From the NCBI GenBank assembly GCA_022577435.1, contig JAKOON010000026.1, positions 5,374,642 through 5,438,641 on the forward strand: 64,000 nt of DNA. Reading direction: 5' to 3'. This document shows, one piece after another, positions 1 to 14,394 of the stretch. How positions within the stretch are numbered: position 1 is the stretch's first letter; the number at the start of each line of letters is the position of its first letter. The notes below the pieces were generated by a model that worked only from the letters and a program-made list of their open reading frames with translations, was not told where the DNA came from and did no database searches. The DNA is from Embiotoca jacksoni. Its lineage: Eukaryota > Chordata > Actinopteri > Embiotocidae. The position numbers and the translations under genes were made by a program.

Positions 1-3000
1 GAGCTCCTAGTTATCGACTGATCTGTATTTCACAGCTTAACGTGCGGGTGTGACTCAGACTGATCTCGTTGGAAGGCTGCAGCAGTGGCATGTGGGTTAC
101 TGCGGGCATGCACCACATCACACGCAGCGTTTTCTTTTTTTTGTTTTTGTCTTTTACCTTCCAATCTTCCGCATTTAGCCTTCGACACTTCCCTTCTCGG
201 TGACATCTTCCTCGTCGTGTACTCCTCCTCCACAAACCCTGTGGCATTTCATTTTCTCAATGTGAACAAGAGAGGAAAAATCTTCCCGACCAGACTGATA
301 GATTCGAGGGGGCCATAATGAGAAGGCTCCGACTCGCAGGCTGTCAGGTGAAAGTGTATCTCAGCGCCCCCTGGAGCCTCGGAAAGGTCACCGTGCCTCT
401 TCATCAAACATCAGGCAGGGCCGGCTCCGCTGTCAGCTGGACGCTGCTGTTCTCTCCCCGCTGAGTTTAAAGTTCACTCCCATCTGCTCCCTGAAACTTA
501 CCCCGAGCCACAAAATGGTGGTCGTTATGCTCTCGTAAAGCTGTCACGAGGAGGATTTGATGGCCCCGCTTATGCGGTGGGGCCCGGTGATGGAGAGGCT
601 TTACGGTCTGAAAACGAGCCCATCTCGGCTACATGGGATAGTGCATGTCGATGAAGTGTTCACGCTCAAGGAGGTTTTTCTTTTCTGTGGACTTTCAGGA
701 GGTATATCCTTCATTTATGGGGCGCCCATTGCACATTAGAGATGATTTTAATGCGACTGTACGAAGACGTGATTCACACGAGACTTTCTGGGTTATGGAC
801 ACCTTGATGGGTACAATTTCTCAAAGTATGTGATGGCTTTTATTTTCCTCGACCAGACATCAAAACACCTTTTATAAAAGAATCCTTACCTTCCTAGATG
901 CCTTTTCGAGTCTAGAAATGTTAAACGATTTACTTGTGAAAGTGAGATGTGTCTGTTTCAAACCAAATAGCTTCACAAGTGCCTCTTTTTGAAAATCCAA
1001 CCCGAAACTCTTGTCTGGGAAGTATATCTCGACAGCCTCGACTGAACACGTGAAGCTCATTACTCATTTATCTTCTGACACATTCTTTCCTGCCAGAGCG
1101 AACCTCCTCAAAGAGAATTTTTTTTTTGAAAATGAGTCCACTCCAGTTTTTCGAGCCCTTCCCAGATAGAGCGTTTAATATGAAGACAAGTCGTTCATCT
1201 ACAAAGCCTTGGCCAGGAGGAATGATACATTACTATGAGGCCTAATCAAGTTGGATGTGGCTCATTGGTCCTCTGTGGGCTGCCGCACACTCAAGCACCA
1301 CTATTTTCCGAAGGCAAATTGGTCGTAGGGATGATGTCCTTCTAATGATTGTTTCTAATGTAAAGCTAATGTAGTGGTGATCAAAGCTTGCCTCTGGAAT
1401 TTAAATAGTGTGTCTGCGTGTGTGAGGTGGCGAGGGGGAAGAAAATTGCCTCTCAAAAAGTTTACGGGAAAGTAATTAGGGAGGAAAAGTTAAAAAAAAA
1501 AAAAAAAAATCCACAGATGTGTGGAATATTAGCTGTGATGATGACGAATGTATAGTGGAGGAAAAAGCACAAAAACTTTTTTTTTTTTTTACTCACTCAG
1601 TACTAGTGAATGGTAATAAGGTTACTGACTTAAAAAGGAAATAATAATTTTTTCCTTCATGTCTCCTGAGCCTGGAAAATTGCTTCTTTAACTAAAGGCA
1701 CGGCTCTCATCTCATGCTGATGCTCGTTCAGCTCAGTTATTTATATTGTCATTTATTCTTTGAATCAATTCGCCAATAAAGTGAACAAAAATAATGAAAA
1801 AATGTCAATAATCTAACCTGAGGTCATCATCAGATGTCTCCTCATGTCTCACTTTCTGAAAATGTCAAGATGTAATGACATTAAACTGAGAAATGTAGAA
1901 AAATCTCAATTGTCATTTAGTGTATTTACATTCTGTAATTACCTCACTTTATAGACGTTTTCATTGTTAGTGGTGGAGTCCGCCATTCCTGTGTTTAACC
2001 GATGCATCAGGGATTCTTAAATGACGCAACATGTAATGCAGTTTGTTTATACCTCTGCTTTTAAAGCGTTTATTGTGAAATCATAGTCACAGGAAATCCA
2101 GTGTTTTGACAGACGTTAGAAAATCAGAAATGCAATTTTAGTTTTGGACAGCAGATTAAAGTTTAAAACTATATTCCTGGAGATATCGGTTTTGTTCTCT
2201 TTCGCAGCCCCGCTGGTGAAAAGCAGTAATTGCAGCTTTTGGAACTATTCATTTTGCAAACAAGTCACGACCTCTTCAACATATTTCTACTCGGGTTGAT
2301 TTAAACACGCGATGACTTGCATTTTTTTGTTTTGCCGCAATTTTAGAGCTTTGCTTCTAAATTTAAGGAATATTTTAATGGCAACATAACTTGTTTGTGT
2401 TTGTGTGCTCCTTTTTCGGAGTCAAAGTCAAAGTGACCAGCGCCCGGGAGAGCAGCCATGTTTCTCAGCTGGCACTCTGGCCGCAGTGACACGAGTCAAT
2501 GCCAAGTCTTGCCCCCTCCCCTTCCCCCCCCCCCCACCCCCATCTTGCTGTCGTCCTCATCTCAGCCACATCCTTTCTCTTTGCTGCTCCCCACAGCCAA
2601 GTTTGACTCCTCTCCGCTGCCTCACCCTCAGCCCGCCCTTTACGATATGCCACTTTGCAAATGCTGCTTGGAGCTGCAGCACAATTAATCACATGTAATC
2701 GAATCACCGCAGATGCAGTGGCCACATTTAGACGGACGTGCAACTCTTTGCACTCGAAATATCTGCTCCATGGCCAGAAGTATGTGGACGCCCTGTTGTT
2801 CACAGTTTGGATGAAGCACCGATTCTAATTAGAGAAAATGTGTCCAGTGACACGTCTTCTGTTTTTTGTTTTTTTTATGCGATTTCCTCCTTTCACCAAA
2901 ACATTATAGGAATGAGTGTGAATGGTAAAGCAAAGAAAAAAGATGGTGAAGCCCTGGTAACAGCTTAGAAGATAAAAAAGAAATTCATCAACAAATTAAG

Positions 3001-3166
3001 TTGCAGTTATGTAAACAAACTAAATACGGAGTGCAACATGAACAGAACAACACAAAAATCCTATAAATACTAACAATAAAGGCAGTCTTTTAGTAGAGCT
3101 TTGATTGACATTTGCGCTCATGTAAATGTTGTGACTTTTTTGATAAAACGTGTACGTGTCAGATCC
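1..3166. other. Non-coding sequence, no gene seen
   Basis: Ordinary AT-rich spacer with A/T runs (1492-1508, 1577-1590) and a short C-run near 2524-2537. The small open frames show no recognisable protein. The stretch 1800-1925 weakly resembles the reverse orientation of the repeat at 23555-23845 (phrases around AGATGTCTC and AAACTGAGAAA), but the match is too poor to call. Confidence 0.5.
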
Positions 3167-3501
3167 ACAGACTGTATACAAAAGTGGACTCCGGGTATGA
3201 AAAATGAGACTCGATGCAGAAGTGCCTTAAGCTGCAATACCACCGAGTGCCACTAGAGGTCGACTCCAAAAAGCCTCCGACTCCGTAGACTCTTATTTAC
3301 CTTCTCTTATAAAAAAAAACAATTTCAGTTATTTAGATTTTTCTCTTTCCGACCATCCATCTGAAAGTAATCCGTCATTAACTATAAAATAAACCTCAAA
3401 AAGCCATGTTTTTGGGGGCGTGTCTAGTTGGTTGACAGGCCTGTGCACCACAGTCAGGCTTTAGTGGGCAGGACGTAGTATCGCCGGGTTTCCAACAGCT
3501 C

Positions 3502-3532
<31 letters not shown>

Positions 3533-3655
3533 GCTCGTCCAAATACGGTCACTTCCCGCTCCAAACCGCTCCGAACTAGCAAAGATGGTGCCGTCCAAAA
3601 TCTGAACTCGAGGCTTCATAACGGCCGTTCACAAACCAACGGGTGACGTCGCTGG
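3167..3655 (+). mobile_element. Interspersed repeat copy 1 (non-autonomous, teleost type)
   Basis: It starts with CAGACTGTATACAAAAGTGG and holds the phrases CAGAAGTGCCTTAAGCTGCA, CCACTAGAGGTCGACTCCAA and TTGACAGGCCTGTG. It ends with AACTCGAGGCTTC and CACAAACCAACGGGTGACGT. These phrases occur together in a repeat I know from many spiny-rayed fish. A second, truncated copy lies inverted at 20955-21262, which confirms by eye that this is a dispersed repeat. The copy is interrupted by 29 C at 3503-3531. Confidence 0.8.
3503..3531. repeat. Poly-C homopolymer (29 C)
   Basis: Uninterrupted C tract inside the interspersed repeat copy. Such tracts can form i-motif or G-quadruplex structures and are also prone to assembly length error. 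Confidence 0.95.
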
Positions 3656-5330
3656 CGGTTGAAGCTCGGTCGGGTCCCGCGATGGTGTGCGGTGTAAGTG
3701 CAGCCTCCGCTGTGAGAGTCCCTGCAGGCCAATCAGCTGTGTAGTAATTATTGGAAACGCCACTTTCTGCAACACGACAACTTTCCCCGGAAGTTGCTGA
3801 CATTTCGGGATTTACCGAAGAAAACGTTCCCTCTTCCCATTAAAAAGAAAAGTTTATATCACTCAACACAAACTCCACGACAAGTTGTTTGAGCTTAATT
3901 TAATGTAGATGTGTTTTTTTTATTTTTTTAATTAGAACATGCAAATGGTATATTTCTGTCAGTGTTTGTTGGATTTGCGCTACCACTAAACTGCTCAGTA
4001 CTTAACAGATGGACTTGTCAAAATGTTTTTCTTCCTCACGATTAGATTTCAATTCTATATTTTCTTCGATTTGCTCCAGTCAGTTTGTCTGGAAAATAAA
4101 ACAAACTTTATTTCAGGGAAGCGCCAAAACTGATAAGCGGAATGTAAATTGTCGAGCCAGAAAGAAAACTGAAGCAACGTTTGTTGTTAATTGGAGCTTA
4201 TTTATGACTCGACGTGGCTCTTTGCAACATCTGTTGCTATAAGAAGTGACGCCGTTACAGATAAATATCCGCTCCACTGTGGAACACAATAATTGCCTCC
4301 CTAGTTAGCCGGCGATGTAATTGCAGAATTAGCTGTTATTTGTGTGTAAATCTCACCGCAACAAGGCGCTCGCTGAAATTCAGTCTGAATTTTTGGGCGA
4401 CCGGTGTCGCTTCGTCGCCAAAAATGTGTTTCCGTGAAAGGATTTTTTTTTTTTCTAGCAGCAGAGGATGCCGCCGTGTCTCCGGGGAAATATATCAACA
4501 TTGTGGCGCTCCAGCTCAAATGTCTGTGTAGCCACGGGCGTCCGTGCTCCGTCTCGCTATGGCACTGCTGTGGAATCCGGGCTGAGATAATGGCGTCTAG
4601 ACTAATTTGTCACTGACATTTTTGCACGTCTCTCTCGCACAGAAAGGGATACGAACGAACAGAGCCGGCCTGTTCCGGGCGGCGCTTCTACACGCTGCGG
4701 TGTCTGAGCAGTTTGTCAGCTCTCCGTTATCATTTGGAGACGGTGTCGTATGCCTCCACTTTCGCCGTGTGTGTTTATTACCGAGACGTATCGACGCCCG
4801 GAGTGGAGGGAGCGTCTCCAAACTCCGCGGCGTGTTTGTTCAGCTCTTATCCAAAAAAAAAAAAAAAGAGAACGGGGGCGTATCGAAGCTCGAATGAATG
4901 CGGGACGAGGAATCATCTTTTTTTGTGTGCGAATGTTTGCCTTGTTTATCGCATGATATTTACCATTAACGACAACAACAACAACAACAACAAAAATACC
5001 AGAGATCTGAAGCAGACCTCCGGGGAGGTGGAAGAGAGGTTTCAAACTGTCAGGGTTATCTAGCGCATAATCGGCTGCGCGGGGTAATGAATGATAAAGA
5101 GGACGCTCCGGCGGGGCTCCGTATCTCCGGGGGCGGGGGGGGGGGGGGAATAAATGGAGAGGAAACAACGGCACTCTCAGCAGTCGCAAACTTTTGTTCG
5201 GGCTTCGCCAAACAATAGCAAATAAGCATGTGTCGTTTATGGCCTGATGGACTCGCAAATAGCTCGACGGAAAGTGTGAACAGAGCAGTTGCCCCTTTAT
5301 TGCTTCCAGTGGTGTTATGGTGCTTTTGAG
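3656..5330. other. Non-coding sequence with small simple repeats
   Basis: The stretch holds an (ACA) tract near 4970-4994, an A-run at 4853-4867 and a short G-run at 5135-5148. A moderately CpG-rich patch lies at 4500-4830. No recognisable coding sequence was seen; the 233-residue minus-strand frame here comes partly from the adjoining CT tract. Confidence 0.5.
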
Positions 5331-5355
5331 TCTCTCTCTCTCGCTCTCTCTCTCG

Positions 5356-5406
<51 letters not shown>
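5331..5406. repeat. (TC)n microsatellite with regular TCGC interruptions
   Basis: 76 bases of TC. The first part carries three CG interruptions about 14 bases apart, then a pure run follows. The strand is pure pyrimidine apart from the interrupting Gs and has mirror symmetry, so it could form triplex (H-DNA). Confidence 0.95.
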
Positions 5407-5410
<4 letters not shown>

Positions 5411-5549
5411 GATCCACAATAAACGAGGAGCTGCTTGCTCACTCCGACCACGTTTACCTTTGGGGCCTGTGTGACTGAAATGCCCCTTTCATCTAGGAGG
5501 GATATGTCTGTCTCAATATCCCCATGGTGCTTATGGCACTGTGCACACA

Positions 5550-5606
5550 GGAGGGGGAGGAGGAGGAGGAGGAGGAGGAGAAGAAGGAGGAGGAGGAGGA
5601 GGAGGG
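5550..5606. repeat. (GGA)n microsatellite
   Basis: Purine-only run of GGA/GAA units, broken in the middle by GAAGAA. It lies 145 bases after the pyrimidine tract at 5331-5406. A complementary (CCT)n tract follows at 5793-5812. Confidence 0.95.
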
Positions 5607-5792
5607 ATGTCCTCTATCTGTGTGCGATTTCTTTGTCCACCACAGCATATCCCCTGTTTGTGTACCCTCTTCCACCTCTCTTCTAATCTCAGGAGGGTGG
5701 GGGAAGAGTGCAATCAAGACAGGATGGGAGGGGGGGAGGGGGGGTACATATGGTCCTGTCTACAAGGAAACAAGGGGATGGTTGACTGGCAG

Positions 5793-5812
5793 CCTCCTCC
5801 TCCTCCTCCTCC
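5793..5812. repeat. (CCT)n microsatellite
   Basis: Short CCT tract, complementary to the GGA tract at 5550-5606. Confidence 0.85.
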
Positions 5813-8669
5813 ACCCTTCTAGCTGTGCGTCACCCCGTCTCATCTCCTTCCACTTGTACCTGCCAGCCGTGCGGTGGTTGAGATCTCCGAGGTTGGCCGG
5901 CGCTGTTCACTCTGCGCTCACGCAACGTCTCTTTATCCTTCGCCCCCAGCGGGCCCTCCGAGATCGAACCCACCGAGCGGAGCCGCATTTGATACGTTGC
6001 GTCAACACTTTTTTTTTTTTTTTTTTTTTTCGTATTCTCAAAAGGCTCAACTCTGAAGGGTTTTTTTTCCGACATTGTTTAATTTGCAGCCAATTTTCTA
6101 AAACACACTTGATGAGTTCGGGAGCTGATAACAGTTTAAAGGACAAGTCCGCCTTTAAAAAAAAAACACACAAGAGTACGGCGGCTTAGTGAACTTTTTG
6201 TAATTCCTTTGTTGTTTGGCCGAGTGTCAGCAAGTTTTTCTCCCTTTGAGACTTGGCCACATCTGAATGATGAGTCATCGCGTTGAGATATTTCCAAGAC
6301 AGCTAATATCTAGCTGGACTGCAGGCTGCGGTGTCAGCCCTGCAAATTTAAACAGTAATGCTTCTGTTTAGACTGCATCTATCATAGATTGGAGGGAAAT
6401 TCGTGCTTTTTTTTTTTTTTTTTCAAAAAGTCTCACTTTTTATTCGCCAAGGTGAAAGCAAAGAGCCGTCAGCTGTCACATGCAAGCAGGGAAACACCAA
6501 ATGAAGTAGGAGAAGGTCAGACTGGTTGATGTAAAGCTGGTTACACCGACGGAGGAAAATCCATCAATACTCCCGGTGCACGAGCTCTGCGAGGAGGATT
6601 TGTGCTGCAGCTCTCCGTCCACAATGGGTAGTTATTGTCCTGCTGCTGGCCAGAAGATAGCCCTGAAAGGTTCTGAGGGGTTTATGAGTTAAGGTCACAG
6701 TCGCAGGGTGACAGAAGCGAAATGAAATTACAGCTGCAAGCAGCAATCTGGTGGTCCGGCTCCTGCAGAGAAATTCAGTAACAAAAGGGGGAATTTATTT
6801 GTTTGTTTTTCATGATTAAAGTGTTAAATTTCAGAAAGGGATTAGAAAATGAATCAAATGTTTGAAAAGATTGGACAGCTCTGCAAAGAAAGTTTGGTGC
6901 ATTCAAGGACCAACTAATTAAATATCTTGTAACAAAGATTGGAGAAACAAACGTGACAAAAAAAACTATAATGCTTGAATTTTTAGAATATATTTCATTC
7001 TTTTTAAAAAATTTCTCGCTAATCACCGTTTTGTCCGCAGTCTTTTGCCAATTTTGTACAAATCGACACCAAAAACCAACATCAAACACGTCCTGTCTGC
7101 CAAGCAACATTTTCCTTAAATACAAGAGAAAAATGTGTAAAGTAAAATATATAACCAGACATTTCTTTATGTAACCTGCTCAATTTTCAAACCAAATATA
7201 GAACAAAGAAAAGATTTGCAAGTCGGAAAAATGAAATTTCTTGTTTTGGGGAAAAATTGGAGATGTAATCATCGGTTTAAATAAATGTAAAGTTTCTGTT
7301 TAGCATCATTTTTTTAAAAAATTTAATTTAGTAAGACAAAATAAATAAGAAAAATAAATGGTCATTGACACTTGGAACCGGTTACCTAAAGACATCCCGG
7401 TAGTGTCGCAGGTGCACGTCAGGCCGTTCTCTCTTCTCTTCACTCCGAACATTAAACTGTTGGACAAATACAACTTTTTTTTTTCTTTTTTTCTTCTTCT
7501 TTTGTTCTTGTTTTTAATCCTCTTTAAAATTTGGATGGCGTCCATTTATCTGTCCGGCAGGCAGCTGGTATCAGTGAAGCCGAGCAGACGCAGGAAACCG
7601 CATCAGCAGGTAGCGTCTGACATTGTTGTGAGAAATTACACCCCCCCCCCCCACACTTCCCTTCCTGATCCTGTCATTTACCTTGAGTCACCGTATGACG
7701 AGCCTTTACATTATTAAATGCAGTGCACATGCTCCTCCATCTGTCACGGTATTGGCCTCTCCTGCCTGTACTAGCCGATTGGCTCGGCTCGTCGTCAATC
7801 ACACGCTGCTGAATTGACCTGGCGTTCAGATCAGTGCACGGACTGAGGAGTGCTCCTGACCTTGGACTCGTCCCTCCTCGTCCAGACCAAACCCCGTGGA
7901 GGCTGGAAGGAGCAATTCAATTCCAAAAACCAACAGATGAGTGTTTTATGAGTGCTTTAAAAGGCCTCGACCTAAAGTGTTTACTCTCTGCCCATCCTCG
8001 TCTCTCTTCGGCATGGCATGAAATTTACTATATGCCAGCGTGGTAGGCTTTTCTCCCTCCAATTTCACTAGCTGACAAGCTGAGGAGGCTAATGGACGAG
8101 GTGCCCTGGATTAATGTCTCCGCGTTTTGGTTGGAGCACCCTCTCGTCTGAGTGAGGTGTTGAGTTGTTTCGTTGGTGTCGGTGAATCTCTTTGCTCTCC
8201 TGCATCAGGCAGGAGTCAGTTTAACCGGCAATTAGTCAAAAGGCGAATCTGTCCCCCCCCCCTCTCCCCCGAGACGGATTGTTTTATTGAAAGCATTATT
8301 GAGTTGAGTTCATCTCACTCTGAAGACTTCTCATTAAATTAATATTTTGTCAACGCTGACGTTTTTTTTTCTTTTTTTTCTTCTTCTGCTCAACGGGAAC
8401 TTAATCTTAGACTGAAGGTTTACTTTGAGGAATCTGAGAAATGAAGACTTTTTGGTTCTTTTTAGGTTTTAAATATTAGTATTGTTTGCAAATGTTTTGC
8501 AAAACCTTCAGGGATAGATATTGCTATACTTTATAGCAGCCGAAAATATTGTATTTATGTTATTTACCTAATTTATGAGCACCTGTTTGTTTCCAGGTCA
8601 GTGTGAAGGGTCTCTGCTGCGTTTCTGTCCTCTGACCTCTGTGTGTTTTACTGTAGGTTGACGGTGAAT
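5813..8669. other. Non-coding sequence, no gene seen
   Basis: Holds T-runs at 6009-6030 and 6408-6423, and an AT-rich block at 6780-7340. A C-run lies near 7641-7652 and another near 8252-8261. A frame at 7358-7480 contains the phrase VIDTWNRLPKDI, faintly like the C-terminal end of some LINE reverse transcriptases, but it is too short to assign. Confidence 0.45.
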
Positions 8670-8925
8670 GGTTTGATACAACAGTGGACTTCAGTGTTTT
8701 CCTTCTTGTTTCCATAGAGGTTGCTTTGGGCTAATTTAAACCCAAACCATTATCTTTCCCAAACCAAATGGTTTTTGTGCCAAAATCTAACCGGGGGCGC
8801 TAATTTAGGAAACACTCCTGTGGGTCGTATTTGAAGGTAGAAACAAACGACGTGCATGGTCGAACGGGTTGGAGCGGTTGTTGTGATGTTTAGCCGGTAT
8901 AATGTTTACAGTCATCACCATCTTA
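8670..8925 (+). mobile_element. Degraded teleost interspersed repeat
   Basis: The run of phrases AACCCAAACCATTATCTTTC, CAAATGGTTTTTGTGCC, AAAATCTAACC, GGGTCGTATTTGAAGGTAG and GGTATAATGTTTACAGT matches, in order, a repeat I recall as frequent in perciform genomes. It is diverged and has no coding capacity. It directly abuts the next repeat module at 8926. Confidence 0.6.
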
Positions 8926-9285
8926 GTTTAGTGTGTTAATTCCAATTAGCAGTAAATACAAAGTAGATTGTATTCTCATCAGCCAAATAAACGTACTATG
9001 GCAGATGTTTGGTCGTGAATGAAGGTATTGAGCAAACAGCACTTAATTATGAGATCTCGACATTTACATTTCATGGCAGTTAGTCCAATAGATGTTGAGT
9101 TTTTTTTTTTTTTTTTTAATTTAAAACCACACATGGCCCAACTCATCGTGGCCCAAGGGAAAAGTCAGACGATCCTCAAAGTCATAAGGATTTGTCTTCT
9201 GGGTACCATGAACGGCAGTACAACATTTTATGGCAATCCATTTGACATTTGTAGAGGCATTTCAGTCTGGTTAAAGTGATAGATT
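8926..9285 (+). mobile_element. Dispersed repeat family, copy at 9 kb
   Basis: Contains CAATTAGCAGTAAATACAAAG and two versions of the unit TTTCATGGCA(A/G)...CCA followed by ATAGATGTTGAG or AGAGGCATTTCAGTCTGG. Other copies in the same orientation lie at 12098-12412 and 18640-19025. The repeated 'catggcaatccat ... tttcagtctgg' phrase is very common in teleost genomes and may be the 3' part of an old retroelement. A T-run at 9102-9118 interrupts it. Confidence 0.7.
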
Positions 9286-12097
9286 TGGGTCATTAGCACT
9301 TTATTTGAGATTTCGTCCTGTGCATTTCTCTGTTTTCTGCCATCAAATGCATCTTCCCAGCTGTGCTCGATGCGACAGCGTCTCATTTGCATCTTCTTGA
9401 GGCAGAAAGCCTAAAAATCAAGATAAGAATAAGATTAAACTTTTCCACTCATTCCAAAACTTTTTGGGGCAAATCAATTGAAGCTAAAAACTGAGATTAT
9501 CATTCACACTAAAACTAAAGTGGTCACAATAATGGACTTTTTTTTTTACACTCAACACGTAAAATGTAGGTTAAGCTTCACCATATTGTGACGTTTCCCT
9601 GTGTTCGGGGGATTTTGACGCTTTCTGAAGTGCCACTCATTGTCCTTCACGTATTAAAAAATGAAAACAAATTCTTTGAGCAGTCCACGCTGCCTCCTCT
9701 TTGGGATGTAGTTACCGACTGAGTTCTCCTCTACACCCTCCTCTAGTAATTGAGATGAGCCACGAGAGTGAAGGAACTTGGAGCAAAGTCAAAACTTTCA
9801 TCTTTTATTCACAAGCCATCGCATGAATGCCAGTTCAGACCTCTTCTTCTTCTCAAATCCCCCTTAAAGGCTCTTCATCTTCCTTATACACTACGGGATC
9901 TCTACATACGGATCTGGCAATATGTTCTATAGTTCTATTAATAACAATCGAAATAAAATATAACAGCAGCGAGTCGTACAGACAAAGGTTTTATTATGAG
10001 CAATGGGGCAATTTGGCATAGAAGCATGTGGTAGTTCAAAGAAAGCCCATCACTTATCTAAATAGCACAGAGTCGTACGCTGAATGTCAAGTTATTAACT
10101 ATGGCTGTAATACAAATTCAATTCAGAGGCCAGATTAAATTAGGGAAATGCTGAACTGCTTCCTAATCAAAAAAATGGAAAGCCATTTTGAAATGGATTT
10201 GTACTACATCATGGTCGTTTCTCAGAGAGATGATTTAGAGCAATATGTTTCGCTTCCTGTTTTGCACTGAGTGATGCTTGGAATAAATTTGCCAGTTGGA
10301 TATTTTCTTTATTTTTCCCTTTTAAAAGCTTTCACAGCAGCCTGGTGTGCTGTTATTTTTCTCACTGGATTGTTTCACTGTTTTAAATCTGATTGTGTTT
10401 TTTATTTTTTAAAATTTTTGGTCTGTTTCTTGCCTCAAGCAGAGGTGAGTCTGGCTCTGGCTCCATCCAGCCTCATCCTCGTAGACAATATGTTGGAATT
10501 GCCTTCCAGTGCCTCTTCAGACCTCGGGGACTTTTTTCATTTTGTCTTCTCACTCCCTTCTTGTAATCTGGGGGAATTGAAAAGTCAGTGCTCAATAATG
10601 GAATAAATGGGTTTAAAGGGTTGAGCCGGAGAACCGTGTCCTCGTTCAGGTATTAGTTAACAGCCCAGACGCAATATCGGGCTTTGTGTTTGATACTCCG
10701 TCAACCATGAACACTCCCTAATTGCATGTATGGTAATCCGTCGTTATTAATCTTTCATGAGATTTGGTGTACGTTGAACTATTTTTGTTGCATTTATGTT
10801 AAATTTCCCAGTTGCACGGACATCAACATGTATCCCGTGATATAAAACCAATAATTAAAATTTCTAAATATGTCAAAATGAGCAAAAGTGATGTTTATAG
10901 CTCCAATTAAAGTGAAGATTATTGTATTTATCGAATGTTTTCTGACCCTCCGTTAAAGACTTTGGGCTGCATTTAATTTTCATTTGAGAAAATACCTTAC
11001 ACAATTTGTTTATTCATCCACATAATTTGATACACAAACAGTTCATCCAACCAGGAACTCGATTTAGTAGGTTAATTTATAAGTTACTGTAGCTCCCATG
11101 ATTGGAATGCAACTAATCAGCTGCTCTGCTGAGTCTGTAAACTATAAACAAATAAAATAAGGGCAATTTAAATCGAAGTGCTGTACATTGGATGAAAGTT
11201 TTTTTTTTTTTTTTTTTTCCCCTGTGGCAGCAGCGGTAACTTACTCTGCGTAATCAAACGTTTGACGTCAAGATGAAAAATGCTCAGCCAGCACCTGATC
11301 CAGGTCTCTGAATGGACCAGATGGACCTGCTGAGTTTTTACAACATGATTTCCTTGAAGATATTGCTGAACTGACAGTAGATTTTACACCTGGATATCCA
11401 TAACGTAATCCCATAAATTATATAGCAGTGCTGCTCAGGGCATTTATTTACCTCCACAGAAGAGAAAGCTGCTTTTTCTTTCTTTTATTGGAGACTTTTA
11501 TGTACAATTTTTCCGTTTTATGTCTATTTGATCATAATGTGTTTCTAAGAAGCCTCCCCATTGCTTTTTTTAATGTTATTATAAACTTTACTCTTTCTCC
11601 ATTTAAAATTAAAATCCTTTCAGCAGCCCAAGATGGATTATTTATTCAATTTCCGAGAAGGCATTTATTGTGTAAAATCCGCAAGAGGACAAGCAAACGT
11701 CGTAAATCACGAAAATGCTAAATTTAATGATCCTAAATTATTCATCAGTCATAAAAACAGTACTTTTGTGCAGCAGATTTGGCTACTTATCCTACAGCAC
11801 CATGTATCGCACGTGTTGTGAAGCCCTGTCTTTTGTGTGTTTTAGTTGTTGAGGCAGTGAATCATACAAACAGAGATAAAGATACGCACTGCTAGACGAT
11901 ATCTCCTCAAACACATTCGAGGGTTGGACACGGCTTGACTCGCCAAAAAGGTGCCAGCAGTCGTCTGTTGTGTGCAGAATGAGGAGGAGGAAAGAGCGTG
12001 CAGCCGCGGCAGCAGCGCCGCGACTCTGTACTCGTGGTGCTTGTTCCTCGACGCTAACAAGCTCGTCACCGTAATGCCAACAAACGCATGTTGTACT
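9286..12097. other. Non-coding sequence, no gene seen
   Basis: AT-rich unique sequence. Simple repeats are few: a T-run at 11200-11218 and a run at 9537-9548. The quiet stretches at 10040-10260 and 10850-11160 look like possible conserved non-coding DNA, which could only be shown by alignment. A GTGAGT at 10444 has no convincing exon before it. Confidence 0.4.
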
Positions 12098-12412
12098 GGC
12101 ATTTTAGCATTTTAGCGTTCTAACATTTTGCTGCTTAGCACAAAATGCGCCATTTGAAGATATTGGAAGAATATTTGGTCCAAAACCAAAAGTGCTGGGA
12201 AAGTTTTGAACTGACGATGGCACAAAGCAACAGATACTGTGACGATCCATCCTTATAGACACTGAGACATTTCATACAAAACCACAAATGGGAATCTGCT
12301 GGTAAATGGTTCGGAGAATTAGCTTTTGAGAACACGAATGTCTGTTCAAAACTGCCTGATTGTCTTTCTAGTAGTTGTTGAAATATTTCAATCTGGACCA
12401 AAAGTAGTAGAA
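12098..12412 (+). mobile_element. Dispersed repeat family, copy at 12 kb
   Basis: Starts with TTAGCATTTTAGCGTTCTAAC and CTTAGCACAAAATG, continues through TATTTGGTCC, TTTTGAACTGACGATGGC and CACGAATGTCTG, and ends GTAGTTGTTGAAATATTTC / AATCTGGACCAAAAG. It contains the same ordered landmarks as the copies at 8926-9285 and 18640-19025 and appears to be the most complete of the three. Confidence 0.75.
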
Positions 12413-13814
<1,402 letters not shown>

Positions 13815-14394
13815 TTGCCTCACTAAAGCAGTGATGAAGATGTAAGGAACGGTGTTTGGCTGCGTTTGCTGCCAGATGCCTCTCATGGCCAGACCAACAG
13901 TTTATGCTTAAACCTCCAATTTAGTTCAGGTGCTGAACCCTGCCGAAAAAAAAGACAGGCAGCCTCTTGTGAGGGAAGAGCTTATAGCGGGAGGGGGGAG
14001 AAGGGGGGGGGGTAGGGTAGGAAGGAAGGTAAGGGATAAGACTGAGAATGAATTGGGGAGGAGGGGGGGGGGGGGACAGCCAAACACACACACGGACCCT
14101 CTGCAGCTACTACAAGGGAGAGTTTCGAGAAGGCGACTTGTCTTGGAAAGACAAAGACGGATAAACCCTGGAAGGGAGCTGGAGTCAGTGAGGAAGATCG
14201 AGGGGCTGAGAAAAGTCAAAGAGGGATAGGCAGAGCGCCGTGGAGGAGAAAAAGGGGGAGTGTGGTGGGTCGGTGGGTGGGTGGTGGGGAGAAGAAGAAA
14301 CAGGCGGAGCGCGTGAATCCGGGGGGGGGGAGCGCACATTTCCAAAGAGCCACGTCGTGGTGAATGGATCACCGCACGTCCGGCAGAATCCTCG

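Noticed and set aside
4716..5451. Minus-strand frames of 233 and 131 residues
   Set aside because: Their starts are Arg/Glu runs from the CT tract and the rest resembles no protein; no splice or promoter support.
5524..6189. 221-residue plus-strand frame
   Set aside because: Begins as poly-Glu/Lys from the GGA tract and continues with low-complexity sequence, including a phenylalanine run from poly-T.
7358..7520. LINE reverse-transcriptase remnant (WNRLPKDI phrase)
   Set aside because: Only a few residues resemble the C-terminal motif, and the sequence on either side shows no reverse-transcriptase homology by eye.
10271..10606. Exon or gene around a GTGAGT at 10444
   Set aside because: The frame is hydrophobic low-complexity sequence from T-rich DNA and continues across the donor; nothing supports coding.
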